64,000 nt of DNA. Source: Clostridium sp. OS1-26 (lineage in GTDB: Bacteria; Bacillota; Clostridia; Clostridiales; Clostridiaceae). The stretch is from assembly GCF_030915445.1 (NCBI RefSeq), contig NZ_CP133264.1:372001-436000 (forward strand), in the 5' to 3' direction. Positions within the stretch are counted from its first letter, which is position 1, and every line of letters begins with the position of its first letter. Below, in pieces: positions 8,947 to 17,434 of the stretch. The notes below the pieces were generated by a model. The model ran no database searches and had not been told where the DNA came from. It was given only the letters and a program-made list of their open reading frames with translations. The position numbers and the translations under genes are program-made.

Positions 8947-11829
8947 TTATTTCATTTCTACTTTCTTTATATAATCATCCATAACAACCATTATTATAGG
9001 CTTTCCTCTTCCAGCTCTGTTTTGTGTTTTTATATCACTAACGTTTATTTTTTCTTCACTATTCTTTAGTGATTTTACTATGATATTTTTATTTAAATCT
9101 TTTTTATTATTTAATAGTGTTGCATATACTACTTCATCATCTTCCTTAAGGCTTATACCTGTAACGCCTGATGCTATTTTACCCATATAATTTACACTAT
9201 CTCCGTCAAACCTTATGCACATTGCTTTCTTAGTTATCAAAATTACCTCTTCACTACAATTTTTACTACATTGAACATTTATTAAAATGTCTTTTTCATT
9301 TTTAAATTTATACCCAATAGTTGAAAGATACTCTCCCCCAAATTCACTCAATGGAGTTTTCTTTACCATACCCTTCTTAGTAAAGAAATATATACTTGCT
9401 TCTTCTTCAAAACTTTCTACCGAAATAATGTCAATTATATTATTTTTATTTATGTCGTCCCAAAGTTCAGTTATGTTTATTCCGGTTTTTCCTATATTCT
9501 GCAGCATTACTGCAGGCATCGAATATACGACTCCATCATTTGAAAAAACGAAAATTTTTGATGAAGAATTAACTAAAGTATTTATACCTCTGATACCTTT
9601 TGACTCATCTAGAGCTTTAATTGTTCCCATTTTATCAATACATATATTAAAACTTTTGTGTGAGAACTCCTCTGTAAATTCTATACTCATTACTTTATCC
9701 TTTGAACATAGATTAAAAACTTGAGTACTCATTATATTTCTGTCAGCAGCCTCTAATTTAGGCTCTTTTAGAGTAAAGCATAAACCTAATTCTGTTTTGA
9801 TGTTTATAAATTTTTCATCCCTATCTTTTTCTACGCATTTAACATCTATAAGCTCTTCTGTATTTTTTAGCTTTAAGGCCATGATTTTAGTGTAATTTGT
9901 ATTAAATTTACTTATCTCTGTCTTTTTCATAGCTCCACTGCTTGTAAACAGTATAAAATCTTTCTGCGCATTTAGATTATCAACGCTGTGGATTGCTATG
10001 ACTTTTTCTTCATTAAGATCAATTCCTCGTATTATACTATCCAGCCTTTCGCCTTTTTCTTTCCACTTAAACTCAGGAATATTAATCCCCTTAGTTTGAT
10101 ACATATTCCCTTTATCAGTAAAGAACATTAAAACATCTTTTGTATTTGAATTAATAATGTATCTATTAAAATCACCTTCTCTATACTCTATATCGCTTAC
10201 TTCTGCATTGGAACGATTATAAGTTTTTAGAGAAATTCTTTTAATGAAACCTTCATTTGACATTGTTATAACAATGTCCTCTTCTACTATAAGTTCTTCC
10301 ACATCTATTTTGGCTTCTTCATCATTTTCGATTACAGTAGTTTTTCTTTCATCTGCATACTTTTCCTTTATTTCTAGAAGCTCTTTCTTTATTACTTTAA
10401 AAAGCTCTTTTTCGCTTCCTAGTATTTTATTAAGCTTTTTTATTTCTTTTTCCAGCTCTTTATATTCCTTTTCAAAGGCTACAATCTCAAGTCCAGTAAG
10501 TCTATAAAGCATAAGCTCTAATATAGCTTCTGTCTGAATTTCCGTGAATCCAAACTTATCCATAAGATTTTTACTAGCATCTTTTTTTGACTTTGAAGCC
10601 CTTATGGTTTCTATGATTTCATCCATTATGCCTATTGCTTTAATGAATCCCTCAACAATGTGAAATCTTTTTGAGGCTATCATAAGTTCTCTTTCTGTTC
10701 TTTTTGTAACAACTTCTTTCTGATAGTTTACATAATGATGAAATATAGATTTTAATCCCAATGTTTGAGGTTTTCCATCAGCTAGTGCAACCATATTAAA
10801 AGAAATATTGCACTGCAGGTCAGTTCTCTTAAATAAGTACTTAAGGACCTTATCTACCATATCCTCATCTACAGACTTTTTAAACTCTATTACTGCTCTA
10901 ACTCCAGTTCTATCAGATTCATCTCTAATATCCGAAATTGCTTCTAAGGCTTTAGAATGCTTTTTATCTGCAGTCATTTCAGAAATAGTTTGAAGCAGCT
11001 TTGCTTTACTTCTTCTATATGGAAACTCGGTAATTACTATACCTAGTCTTCCATTCTCCAGTCTTTCAATAGAAGTTTTCGCTCTTAATGTAACTCTACC
11101 TTCTCCAGTTTCATAGGCAGATATAAGAGAATTCTTTCCTATTATAATACCACCTGTTGGAAGGTCTGGTCCCTTAACATAATTCATAATCTCTTTAGTA
11201 GTTATTTCTGGATTATCGATGTAAGCAATAGACGCATCTATTGTTTCTCCTAAATTATGTGGTGGTATATTAGTGGCAAGACCTACAGCTATACCAAAAG
11301 CTCCATTAACAAGCAAGTTTGGATATCTTGCCGGTAATACTTCTGGTTCTTTTTCAGATCCAGAGTAGTTATCCACCATGTTAACTACTCCTTTTTCTAT
11401 ATCTCTTATCATTTCCATAGCAATAGGCGTAAGTTTTGCCTCTGTGTAACGCATAGCCGCTGCATTGTCTCCATCTTGAGATCCCCAATTTCCCTGTCCA
11501 TCAATTAATGGTTCTCTTGTTGTAAAATCTTGAGCCAGTATTACCATAGCATCATAAACAGATGTATCTCCATGTGGGTGATATTTACCTAATATATCCC
11601 CTACTATTCTTGCTGACTTATAATATGGTCTGTCTGGAAATGCTTTAAGCATATATGACCCATATATTATTCTTCTATGCACAGGCTTTAATCCATCTCG
11701 TACATCTGGAAGTGCTCTATCTTTTGCTACTTCTACCGCATATGGAAGATAGTTATCTGGCATAGCTTCTTCAATAGAAATTTTAATTATATTTTTATCA
11801 CTTGGAATAGTTGTCTGTTTTTTAGCCAT
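8947..11829 (-). CDS. parC: Type II topoisomerase subunit A (ParC/GyrA-like)
   Basis: A 960-aa DNA-cleaving subunit of a type II topoisomerase. The catalytic Tyr is residue 128 in AAMRYTE; the quinolone-determining region reads [10 protein letters not shown], with Thr89 and Asp93 at the usual resistance positions, so it looks wild type. A winged-helix/tower region extends to about 490 and a long beta-pinwheel C-terminal domain follows. The canonical GyrA box (QRRGGRG type) is not seen at the start of the pinwheel; instead QNRAGRG occurs about 20 residues from the C-terminus. With parE 17 bases upstream, this is the second topoisomerase pair of clostridia, called topoisomerase IV or gyrase in different genomes. 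Supercoiling versus decatenation cannot be decided from sequence. Confidence 0.85.
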   Translation of the reverse strand: MAKKQTTIPSDKNIIKISIEEAMPDNYLPYAVEVAKDRALPDVRDGLKPVHRRIIYGSYMLKAFPDRPYYKSARIVGDILGKYHPHGDTSVYDAMVILAQDFTTREPLIDGQGNWGSQDGDNAAAMRYTEAKLTPIAMEMIRDIEKGVVNMVDNYSGSEKEPEVLPARYPNLLVNGAFGIAVGLATNIPPHNLGETIDASIAYIDNPEITTKEIMNYVKGPDLPTGGIIIGKNSLISAYETGEGRVTLRAKTSIERLENGRLGIVITEFPYRRSKAKLLQTISEMTADKKHSKALEAISDIRDESDRTGVRAVIEFKKSVDEDMVDKVLKYLFKRTDLQCNISFNMVALADGKPQTLGLKSIFHHYVNYQKEVVTKRTERELMIASKRFHIVEGFIKAIGIMDEIIETIRASKSKKDASKNLMDKFGFTEIQTEAILELMLYRLTGLEIVAFEKEYKELEKEIKKLNKILGSEKELFKVIKKELLEIKEKYADERKTTVIENDEEAKIDVEELIVEEDIVITMSNEGFIKRISLKTYNRSNAEVSDIEYREGDFNRYIINSNTKDVLMFFTDKGNMYQTKGINIPEFKWKEKGERLDSIIRGIDLNEEKVIAIHSVDNLNAQKDFILFTSSGAMKKTEISKFNTNYTKIMALKLKNTEELIDVKCVEKDRDEKFINIKTELGLCFTLKEPKLEAADRNIMSTQVFNLCSKDKVMSIEFTEEFSHKSFNICIDKMGTIKALDESKGIRGINTLVNSSSKIFVFSNDGVVYSMPAVMLQNIGKTGINITELWDDINKNNIIDIISVESFEEEASIYFFTKKGMVKKTPLSEFGGEYLSTIGYKFKNEKDILINVQCSKNCSEEVILITKKAMCIRFDGDSVNYMGKIASGVTGISLKEDDEVVYATLLNNKKDLNKNIIVKSLKNSEEKINVSDIKTQNRAGRGKPIIMVVMDDYIKKVEMK

Positions 11830-11846
11830 TACCTAACTTCCTCTCC

Positions 11847-13802
11847 CTAAAATTCCGCATACTTATACATATAATTTTTTCTTGGTGCTACTACATCTCC
11901 CATAAGCAGCGATACCATTTTCTCTGCCTTAGATGCATCCTCTATTGTAATCTGATGCAGAGTTCTTGTTTCTGGATTTAGCGTAGTTTCCCAAAGCTGC
12001 TGAGGGTTCATTTCTCCAAGACCTTTATATCTTTGGAGCAGTGCACCTTTTCCTACCTCTTTTTTTACTTTTTCTAGTTCATCATCACTGTAAGCATATT
12101 TCACAATTTCTCCGCCTTTTCCCTGCTTATATACTTTATACAAAGGTGGCTGTGCTAAATAAAGGTGTCCATTAGCTATTATTGATCTCATATATCTATA
12201 GATGTATGTCATCCATAATGTTCTAATATGATACCCGTCCACATCAGCATCTGACATTATTATTATCTTGTCATACTTTAAATCATCTTCTTTACAATTA
12301 TCTAAAACTCCAGTACCTATAGCTGTATTGAATATCTTAAGCTCCTCACTTCCAAGTACGTTTTCAAGCTTCTGCTTTTCGGTATTCATTATTTTACCTT
12401 TAGAAGGCATTATAGTCTGGAATCTTCTGTCTCTAGCCTGCTTTGCAGAGCCTCCTGCAGAATCCCCCTCAACTACAATAAATTCACAAACAGTAGGATC
12501 TTTCATAGTACATACCGCTATTTTTCCTGCTAGCGGTGCAGTACCTTTTCCTATTTTCTTTTTTTCCGCTTCATTTATCTTTTTAATCTTTTCGCGTCTT
12601 GCAGCTGCATCTAGGGCATTATTTATCATAGATGCTGCAGTGTCCTTGTTATCCTCTATCCACTCAGAAAATTTAGTATAAGCTAAATCGTTCATCATGG
12701 TATAAGCTTCTGTATTTCCAAGCTTAGTTTTGGTCTGACCTTCAAATATAGGATTACTTATTTTGATTCTGGCTATAGCAGTCATTCCTTCTCTTAAGTC
12801 ATCCCCTTCAAAGTCCTTATCTTTCTCTTTTACCAAATTAAGCTTTTTAGCCCATTCCTTAAAGGCCCTAGTCATGCCAGTTTTAAAACCGCTTTCATGA
12901 GTTCCTGATTCCGTAGTTGGAATATTATTTACGTAACTAGCTATATATTCCGTAGTAGAGTCAGTGAACTGAACACATACCTCACCATACATGTTTAAAC
13001 CATTTACTTCTCTTTCTCCATCGAATAAAATAGGTGGGTTATGAAGCGGCGTTTTGCTTTCATTTAGATAATCTATAAAATCCAGTAGTCCTCTTTCAGA
13101 ATGATACTCTTTTTCCACTACTTCATCTTTTCTATTGTCAACTAATTTTAACGTTATTCCTTTATTTTGAAATGCTAATTCTTGAAGTCTTTCATCTATA
13201 ACTTCAAACTTAAACTCAGTAACAGAAAAAACATCTTTGTCCGGCATAAAAGTTACTTTTGTACCTGTCTCCTTAGTACTTCCTAAAGTTTCTAATGATG
13301 TCACAGGAGTTCCTGGCATTTCTCTTTTCACAGTTCTATCATATGCATTCTCAAACCGCTGTTTATAGATACGTCCATTCTGTTTTACTTCTACTTCAAG
13401 CCATTTTGATAGTGCATTAACTACAGCAGCTCCAACACCATGTAATCCTCCAGAAGTCTTATATACATCGTTGTTAAATTTTCCTCCTGTATGAAGTTCA
13501 GTAAACACCATTTCAACACCAGATTTTTTCTTAGTAGGGTGCACTCCAGTAGGTATTCCTCTTCCATTATCTACAATAGTTACAGTCTTATCTTTATTTA
13601 AAATAACAGCAGCACTATCTCCGAATCCATTTGATATTTCATCTATAGCATTGTCCAATATTTCCCATATACAGTGATGAAGTCCTTTAATTCCTGTAGA
13701 ACCTATATACATTCCTGGTCTTACTCGAACCGGTTCTAGTTTTTCTAAGGAAGTTAAGGCTGTTACATCATAGACCTGTACTCTTTCCTCTTTTTGTTCC
13801 AT
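11847..13802 (-). CDS. parE: Type II topoisomerase subunit B (ParE/GyrB-like)
   Basis: A 651-aa ATPase subunit. The N-terminal GHKL ATP site shows EILDNAIDE, VDNGRGIP, GGKF and GGLHGVGAAVVNALS; the transducer domain follows; the TOPRIM domain has EGDSAGGSA and DADVDGYHIRTL, the metal-binding residues for DNA cleavage; LLQRYKGLGEM near the C-terminus is conserved. It pairs with the downstream parC (17-base gap) to form an A2B2 enzyme. ATG 13802 has AGGAGG six bases upstream. The 5' region is unusual: a multi-branched set of perfect hairpins ends about 20 bases before the ribosome binding site (see 13830-13964). The name parE is used because chromosomal gyrB normally lies beside dnaA, which is absent here. 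Confidence 0.87.
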   Translation of the reverse strand: MEQKEERVQVYDVTALTSLEKLEPVRVRPGMYIGSTGIKGLHHCIWEILDNAIDEISNGFGDSAAVILNKDKTVTIVDNGRGIPTGVHPTKKKSGVEMVFTELHTGGKFNNDVYKTSGGLHGVGAAVVNALSKWLEVEVKQNGRIYKQRFENAYDRTVKREMPGTPVTSLETLGSTKETGTKVTFMPDKDVFSVTEFKFEVIDERLQELAFQNKGITLKLVDNRKDEVVEKEYHSERGLLDFIDYLNESKTPLHNPPILFDGEREVNGLNMYGEVCVQFTDSTTEYIASYVNNIPTTESGTHESGFKTGMTRAFKEWAKKLNLVKEKDKDFEGDDLREGMTAIARIKISNPIFEGQTKTKLGNTEAYTMMNDLAYTKFSEWIEDNKDTAASMINNALDAAARREKIKKINEAEKKKIGKGTAPLAGKIAVCTMKDPTVCEFIVVEGDSAGGSAKQARDRRFQTIMPSKGKIMNTEKQKLENVLGSEELKIFNTAIGTGVLDNCKEDDLKYDKIIIMSDADVDGYHIRTLWMTYIYRYMRSIIANGHLYLAQPPLYKVYKQGKGGEIVKYAYSDDELEKVKKEVGKGALLQRYKGLGEMNPQQLWETTLNPETRTLHQITIEDASKAEKMVSLLMGDVVAPRKNYMYKYAEF

Positions 13803-13829
13803 CTGCTTCCTCCTTTTAGTCGGAACACT

Positions 13830-13964
13830 GGGTAATTTTGCTTGTTTCCCTTCGGGTACTGGGTAACTTAATATTTTCGCTTCCGCTCACAAGTTACCCG
13901 TAAAAGTTCATTTAGAACTTTTACCTAGCAAAATTACCCGTTAAAGTCCATTTAGGACTTTAAC
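13830..13964 (-). promoter_or_regulatory. Structured leader of parE: four-way junction plus hairpin
   Basis: Five nested or adjacent inverted repeats fill the spacer just upstream of the parE ribosome binding site. An outer 13-bp perfect stem (13830-13842 with 13927-13939) encloses a 10-bp hairpin (13900-13909/13915-13924), a 9-bp stem (13861-13869/13891-13899) and a small CC-TTCG-GG hairpin (13848-13856). A further perfect 10-bp hairpin (13940-13949/13955-13964) abuts it. No U-tract follows. It could be a cis-regulatory RNA or a clustered palindromic repeat. It matches no riboswitch class I know. Confidence 0.6.
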
Positions 13965-14116
13965 CTCCAAATTTTATTTATACTTATCCGTAGTATTCTT
14001 TGTTACCATGCTTACGATTATAACAAAAAACAAAAACAAAAACAAATGTTCTCATTTTAAGTTCATATTCAACCCTAAAATCTTTCTAGGTTATCAATTA
14101 TGAATTATACAACAAT

Positions 14117-14148
14117 AAATCCTCTAATTCAAACGAAGTAGAGGATTT
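14117..14148 (-). terminator. Terminator after selU
   Basis: AAATCCTCTA pairs perfectly with TAGAGGATTT around a 12-nt loop, about 110 bases beyond the selU stop. U-content on the minus side is modest. Confidence 0.6.
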
Positions 14149-14167
14149 TGTTGGGATATAAACTAGA

Positions 14168-14238
14168 AAATTGACTTACACAAAGGTATATGTTTCCAAC
14201 GCTGAAGGTAGATTAAAAAATTTTGTGTCAGTCAATTT
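14168..14238. repeat. Palindromic intergenic repeat, copy B
   Basis: Arms of about 15 bp (TTGACTTACACAAA from 14171, complement ending at 14235, two mismatches) enclose ATATGTTTCCAA and GCTGAAG. The 14161-14235 stretch aligns base for base, with few changes, with 61371-61445 inside the 312-bp palindrome, so it is a short copy of the same element. Confidence 0.7.
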
Positions 14239-14256
14239 CGGACTTGTAACTCTATA

Positions 14257-15291
14257 TTAAAATTCTAAATTAGATTTTGCCCAATTAACTATTATATTAC
14301 AAGTTTCATCTATATCTTTATGTTCTAAAGTTAATCGAAAGTCATACTTATTATTTTCATACATAGGATCGTAATATTTAATCATTAATTCTCTAATTAC
14401 ATATTCGTAATTTTTATTATTTATCTCATTAATATACTTATCAATATTTTTTTCACTAATATATTTTCTTAACTTATTTAGCGATTCTATAAGTTCTGAA
14501 TTATCATTTTGAACATAATCAGCTAGTATATTTTTTACTCTTAAATCTATATCTGCAGTTACTTTTATATGTTCCCCACTTTTCATTGAGTTAAATATAT
14601 AGTCTGGTATCATGATCCTTCCTATTCTTCGGCTTTCCCCTTCAACAAAAACAAGGTTGCTTTTTCTATTTTTTAATTTGTCATATACTAAACTTTCAAA
14701 TTGCTTTTGACTATTTTGTTCACCTAATCCCACACTTCCTAGAAGAGAACCCCTATGGTTAGCATATCCCTCCAAGTCTAATATATCATGCCCCTGGTCC
14801 TCTAATCTTTTCAAAATATTTGTCTTACCAACTCCTGTGTTACCATGAATCACAACAAATTTAATATCACTTACAGTGCATGGGAGTTTCTCATTTATAT
14901 AGGCTCTATAACCCTTATAACCCTTATCTAACTTAAATGCACGTACACCAAGCGCTTCAACTAAACCTACCACTGAGCTACTTCTCATACCGCCTCTTGC
15001 ACAAAAAAATACTAATTCTTTGTAATTCTTATTTAACTCGTTTATTTTATCATAAATACCAGGCAAATTTTTAGAAGCAGCCTCTACACCTATTCTCTTT
15101 GCTTTTTCAATACTTTCCCTTACATAAACAGTTCCTATAAGCTCTCTCTGTTCATCTGTAAAAAGTGGAACATTAACTGCTCCCGGAATAGTTGAGTCTG
15201 AAAACTCTTTAGGACTTCTTACATCAATAAGAACATACTTATTTTCTATATCATTTTTTTCAACTTGTGAGTATTCTATAGTTTTTACCAT
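14257..15291 (-). CDS. selU: tRNA 2-selenouridine synthase
   Basis: A 344-aa SelU/MnmH protein. An N-terminal rhodanese domain carries the catalytic Cys97 in FFCARGG, and a P-loop domain has Walker A GNTGVGKT at 150-157. Family members replace sulfur by selenium at the wobble 2-thiouridine of tRNAs for Lys, Glu and Gln, via a geranylated intermediate, using selenophosphate. This implies selenophosphate synthetase elsewhere in the genome; none is in the window. The start at 15291 is set by GAGGT about eight bases upstream; the earlier in-frame ATG overlaps that site. The gene appears monocistronic, with a long upstream spacer containing hairpins and repeated AATTCAATC motifs. Confidence 0.9.
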   Translation of the reverse strand: MVKTIEYSQVEKNDIENKYVLIDVRSPKEFSDSTIPGAVNVPLFTDEQRELIGTVYVRESIEKAKRIGVEAASKNLPGIYDKINELNKNYKELVFFCARGGMRSSSVVGLVEALGVRAFKLDKGYKGYRAYINEKLPCTVSDIKFVVIHGNTGVGKTNILKRLEDQGHDILDLEGYANHRGSLLGSVGLGEQNSQKQFESLVYDKLKNRKSNLVFVEGESRRIGRIMIPDYIFNSMKSGEHIKVTADIDLRVKNILADYVQNDNSELIESLNKLRKYISEKNIDKYINEINNKNYEYVIRELMIKYYDPMYENNKYDFRLTLEHKDIDETCNIIVNWAKSNLEF

Positions 15292-15361
15292 AATCATTAC
15301 CTCTATCTAATTTAAACTTTAACATTAGTTCCATGCTACTCAAGCTTATTCAACGACTAAA

Positions 15362-15389
15362 GAACACCTTAATTTTAAAAAAGGTGTCC
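15362..15389 (-). terminator. Hairpin upstream of selU
   Basis: ACACCTT pairs with AAGGTGT, extended by a G-U and a G-C pair in minus-strand RNA. It could end permease read-through transcripts or belong to the selU leader. Confidence 0.5.
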
Positions 15390-15533
15390 TTCTATAAGAT
15401 AAACTTATTCATAAAACTTTATCTATAAGAAAATTTTATTCATCTTATATTATATCACAGCAATATCTATTTTCAATCCTTTCACAACTTGATATAGGGA
15501 AACTAACTATAAAGCCTATATAAAGTAAAAAAA

Positions 15534-15572
15534 TTCCAAACTATGATATCTCTATATTATCACAGTTTGGAA
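15534..15572 (-). terminator. Probable terminator downstream of the sigma-54 permease
   Basis: Arms TTCCAAACTATGATA and TATCACAGTTTGGAA pair with one A/C mismatch that becomes G-U in minus-strand RNA, followed by a T-rich minus-strand tail. It is about 360 bases past the permease stop. Confidence 0.55.
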
Positions 15573-15623
15573 ATGAAATTATTAGGAGTGTCTTTAAAAA
15601 TTCAATTATATTTTATTATATCT

Positions 15624-15715
15624 AATTCAATCAATTCAATTCACATTTAATTCAATCTTATTTTTTAATTGTAGGGAAAAAGTTCGTTTAATATTCAATC
15701 CGTTTTAATTCAATC
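15624..15715 (-). repeat. Short interspersed AATTCAATC repeats
   Basis: The 9-mer AATTCAATC occurs at 15624, 15649 and 15707, with one-base variants at 15633 and 15692. On the minus strand (the selU direction) it reads GATTGAATT. It could be a cluster of regulator sites or simple AT-rich drift. Confidence 0.4.
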
Positions 15716-15933
15716 AAATTTTAACATTAGAAAAAAATTTCTTATAGCTTATTTTATTCACCTTTATCAATTTAATATAACTCTATTCTACTTTAGTCTA
15801 ATAGGCAGTATTATTACCGCTCAATTTTACTAAATTATATTACTAACCTATAAGACTCGAATAACCTTTTCTAAAGAAGAAGTTTATCCCCCATTTTGCC
15901 CCCTATTTTTTATGTAAGGATATTAATTTATCT

Positions 15934-17283
15934 TTACACAGACGCTTCTTTTTTTGTTGAATCGGTTTTCTTGATATACATATATATAGGTAACCCTACT
16001 AATGTAAGTCCAATTCCAAATAATGCATTCATAGTTCCAGTAATAAGAGTACTTATTACAACATATAATGCTCCAACTACACCTACTATAGGTATTATAG
16101 GGTACAATGGAACCTTATATGAATTTTCTGGTATTAAGTGTTTGAAATTTCTTCTTAATCTAAATACACCAGCTATACCAAGTATAAAGAATAACCACAT
16201 AGCAAATGTAGCTAAATTAGTTAAAGTTTCAAAAGACCCTGATAGAGCATATGCAGCAGCAAGCACACTTTGGAAAATAACAGCATTAGCAGGTGTTGAT
16301 GATTTTTCGCTTAGTTTTCCAAAGAATCCTTTGAATATAAATAGATTATCTGCAGCCATAGCGTATGGCATTCTACCACCTGTCATTATAAATGCACTTA
16401 GACATCCAGTAATTGAAATTAATATTCCAGCTGCAATAAGCTTTGCACCCATTGGTCCAAATAGAATTACTGAAGCATCAGAAGCTGCTTTTTTAGATGC
16501 TGCAACTTGATCTACTGGCATAGTATTTATTATAGCTAAATTAACACCTAAGTAAGCTATAGTTATTATAATCATTCCAAGTATTATAGCTTTAGGTAAA
16601 TCCTTTGCAGGATTCTTCATTTCCTCTGCCATATTAGCTACTGCAATCCATCCTTCATAGGCAAATAAAACCCCTAAAAGTGCAGTACCAAAGCCTGATC
16701 CAGTACTTGCTGATGTTACAAATGGAGTAAACTCGTGAACTTTACCCATAGTAAGACCACAAACAATAATTACAGCTATAGGTACGAGTTTTCCTATAGT
16801 AAATAAAGATGCAAACTTAGCCCCAAACTTTGTTGATACAATATTTACAATAGTAAGAAATATAATTAGTCCTACGGATACTGCCTTTTGTGCTGTTGGT
16901 GACAAGTCGATAAAGGTTGTACATTGTGTAGCAAATACTACGGCCAAAGCAGCACTCATTCCTGGATAATATATAACAGTCTGCATCCATCCAAGTAAAA
17001 ATGCCCACTTTTCTCCATACAATTCCTTTAAATAAACAAACAATCCACCTGCCTTTGGAATAGCTGAGCCTATTTCTGCAATTGTAAGTGCTCCAGCTAC
17101 AGTAATTACGCATCCAACTACCCAAGCAAATATTCCAAGTCCTGGTGCCCCTGCATTTTTAAATACTGCTGCAGGCTTGAAAAATACTCCACTACCTATT
17201 ACTATACCAACCACAAGCAATGTTGCCTGCATAAGGCTGATTTCTTTTTTTAAGGTAGTTGCTCCTTCTTTTGTTTCTTGCAT
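15934..17283 (-). CDS. APC-family amino acid permease under sigma-54 control
   Basis: A 449-aa transporter with about twelve membrane segments. The first helix VGIVIGSGVFFKPAAV carries the unwound GSG motif that binds substrate in LAT/APC proteins, and FAYEGWIAVANMAEEMKNP matches the sixth-helix region of the SteT/LAT-like branch, which in B. subtilis exchanges serine and threonine. The specific amino acid cannot be read. GGGGGA precedes ATG 17283. A full sigma-54 promoter (TTGGCAC-N5-TTGC) lies 38-55 bases before the start codon, and the gene next upstream on the same strand encodes a sigma-54 activator, so the activator probably drives it. It is related to the permease at 31192-32529 (similar length and motifs). 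Confidence 0.88.
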   Translation of the reverse strand: MQETKEGATTLKKEISLMQATLLVVGIVIGSGVFFKPAAVFKNAGAPGLGIFAWVVGCVITVAGALTIAEIGSAIPKAGGLFVYLKELYGEKWAFLLGWMQTVIYYPGMSAALAVVFATQCTTFIDLSPTAQKAVSVGLIIFLTIVNIVSTKFGAKFASLFTIGKLVPIAVIIVCGLTMGKVHEFTPFVTSASTGSGFGTALLGVLFAYEGWIAVANMAEEMKNPAKDLPKAIILGMIIITIAYLGVNLAIINTMPVDQVAASKKAASDASVILFGPMGAKLIAAGILISITGCLSAFIMTGGRMPYAMAADNLFIFKGFFGKLSEKSSTPANAVIFQSVLAAAYALSGSFETLTNLATFAMWLFFILGIAGVFRLRRNFKHLIPENSYKVPLYPIIPIVGVVGALYVVISTLITGTMNALFGIGLTLVGLPIYMYIKKTDSTKKEASV

Positions 17284-17320
17284 AGTCCATTCCCCCTTTT
17301 TATTTATTCATTATTATATA

Positions 17321-17338
17321 AAGCAAATTACGTGCCAA
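17321..17338 (-). promoter_or_regulatory. Sigma-54 (-24/-12) promoter
   Basis: The minus strand reads TTGGCACGTAATTTGCTT: TGGCAC and TTGC with exactly five bases between, identical to the RpoN consensus. It sits 38-55 bases upstream of the permease start. No other such match was noticed in the window. Confidence 0.85.
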
Positions 17339-17387
17339 TATATTTACACCTTTTAAATGCTATAGATACGTGTATATAATAAAAAAG

Positions 17388-17427
17388 TTCATAATAAAAG
17401 TGAAATTTTCTTCACTTTTATTATGAA
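17388..17427 (-). terminator. Terminator of the sigma-54 activator gene
   Basis: Seventeen perfect base pairs (17388-17404 with 17411-17427) with a 6-nt loop and a CTTTTTTATT tail on the minus strand, right after the activator stop codon. It isolates the permease from read-through, so the permease depends on its own promoter. Confidence 0.9.
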
Positions 17428-17434
17428 AAAAATT

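Larger units (their letters stand above)
15292..15933. other. Long AT-rich spacer between selU and a permease
   Basis: About 640 bases without a gene. It contains two hairpins (15362-15389 and 15534-15572), a fragment of the dispersed repeat (TATAGGGAAACTAACT at 15493-15508), and several copies of AATTCAATC between 15624 and 15715. Plus-strand reading frames here only mirror the permease gene. Confidence 0.6.

Noticed and set aside
15896..16510. 204-aa plus-strand frame
   Set aside because: Antisense shadow of the permease; hydrophobic codons of the real gene create it.
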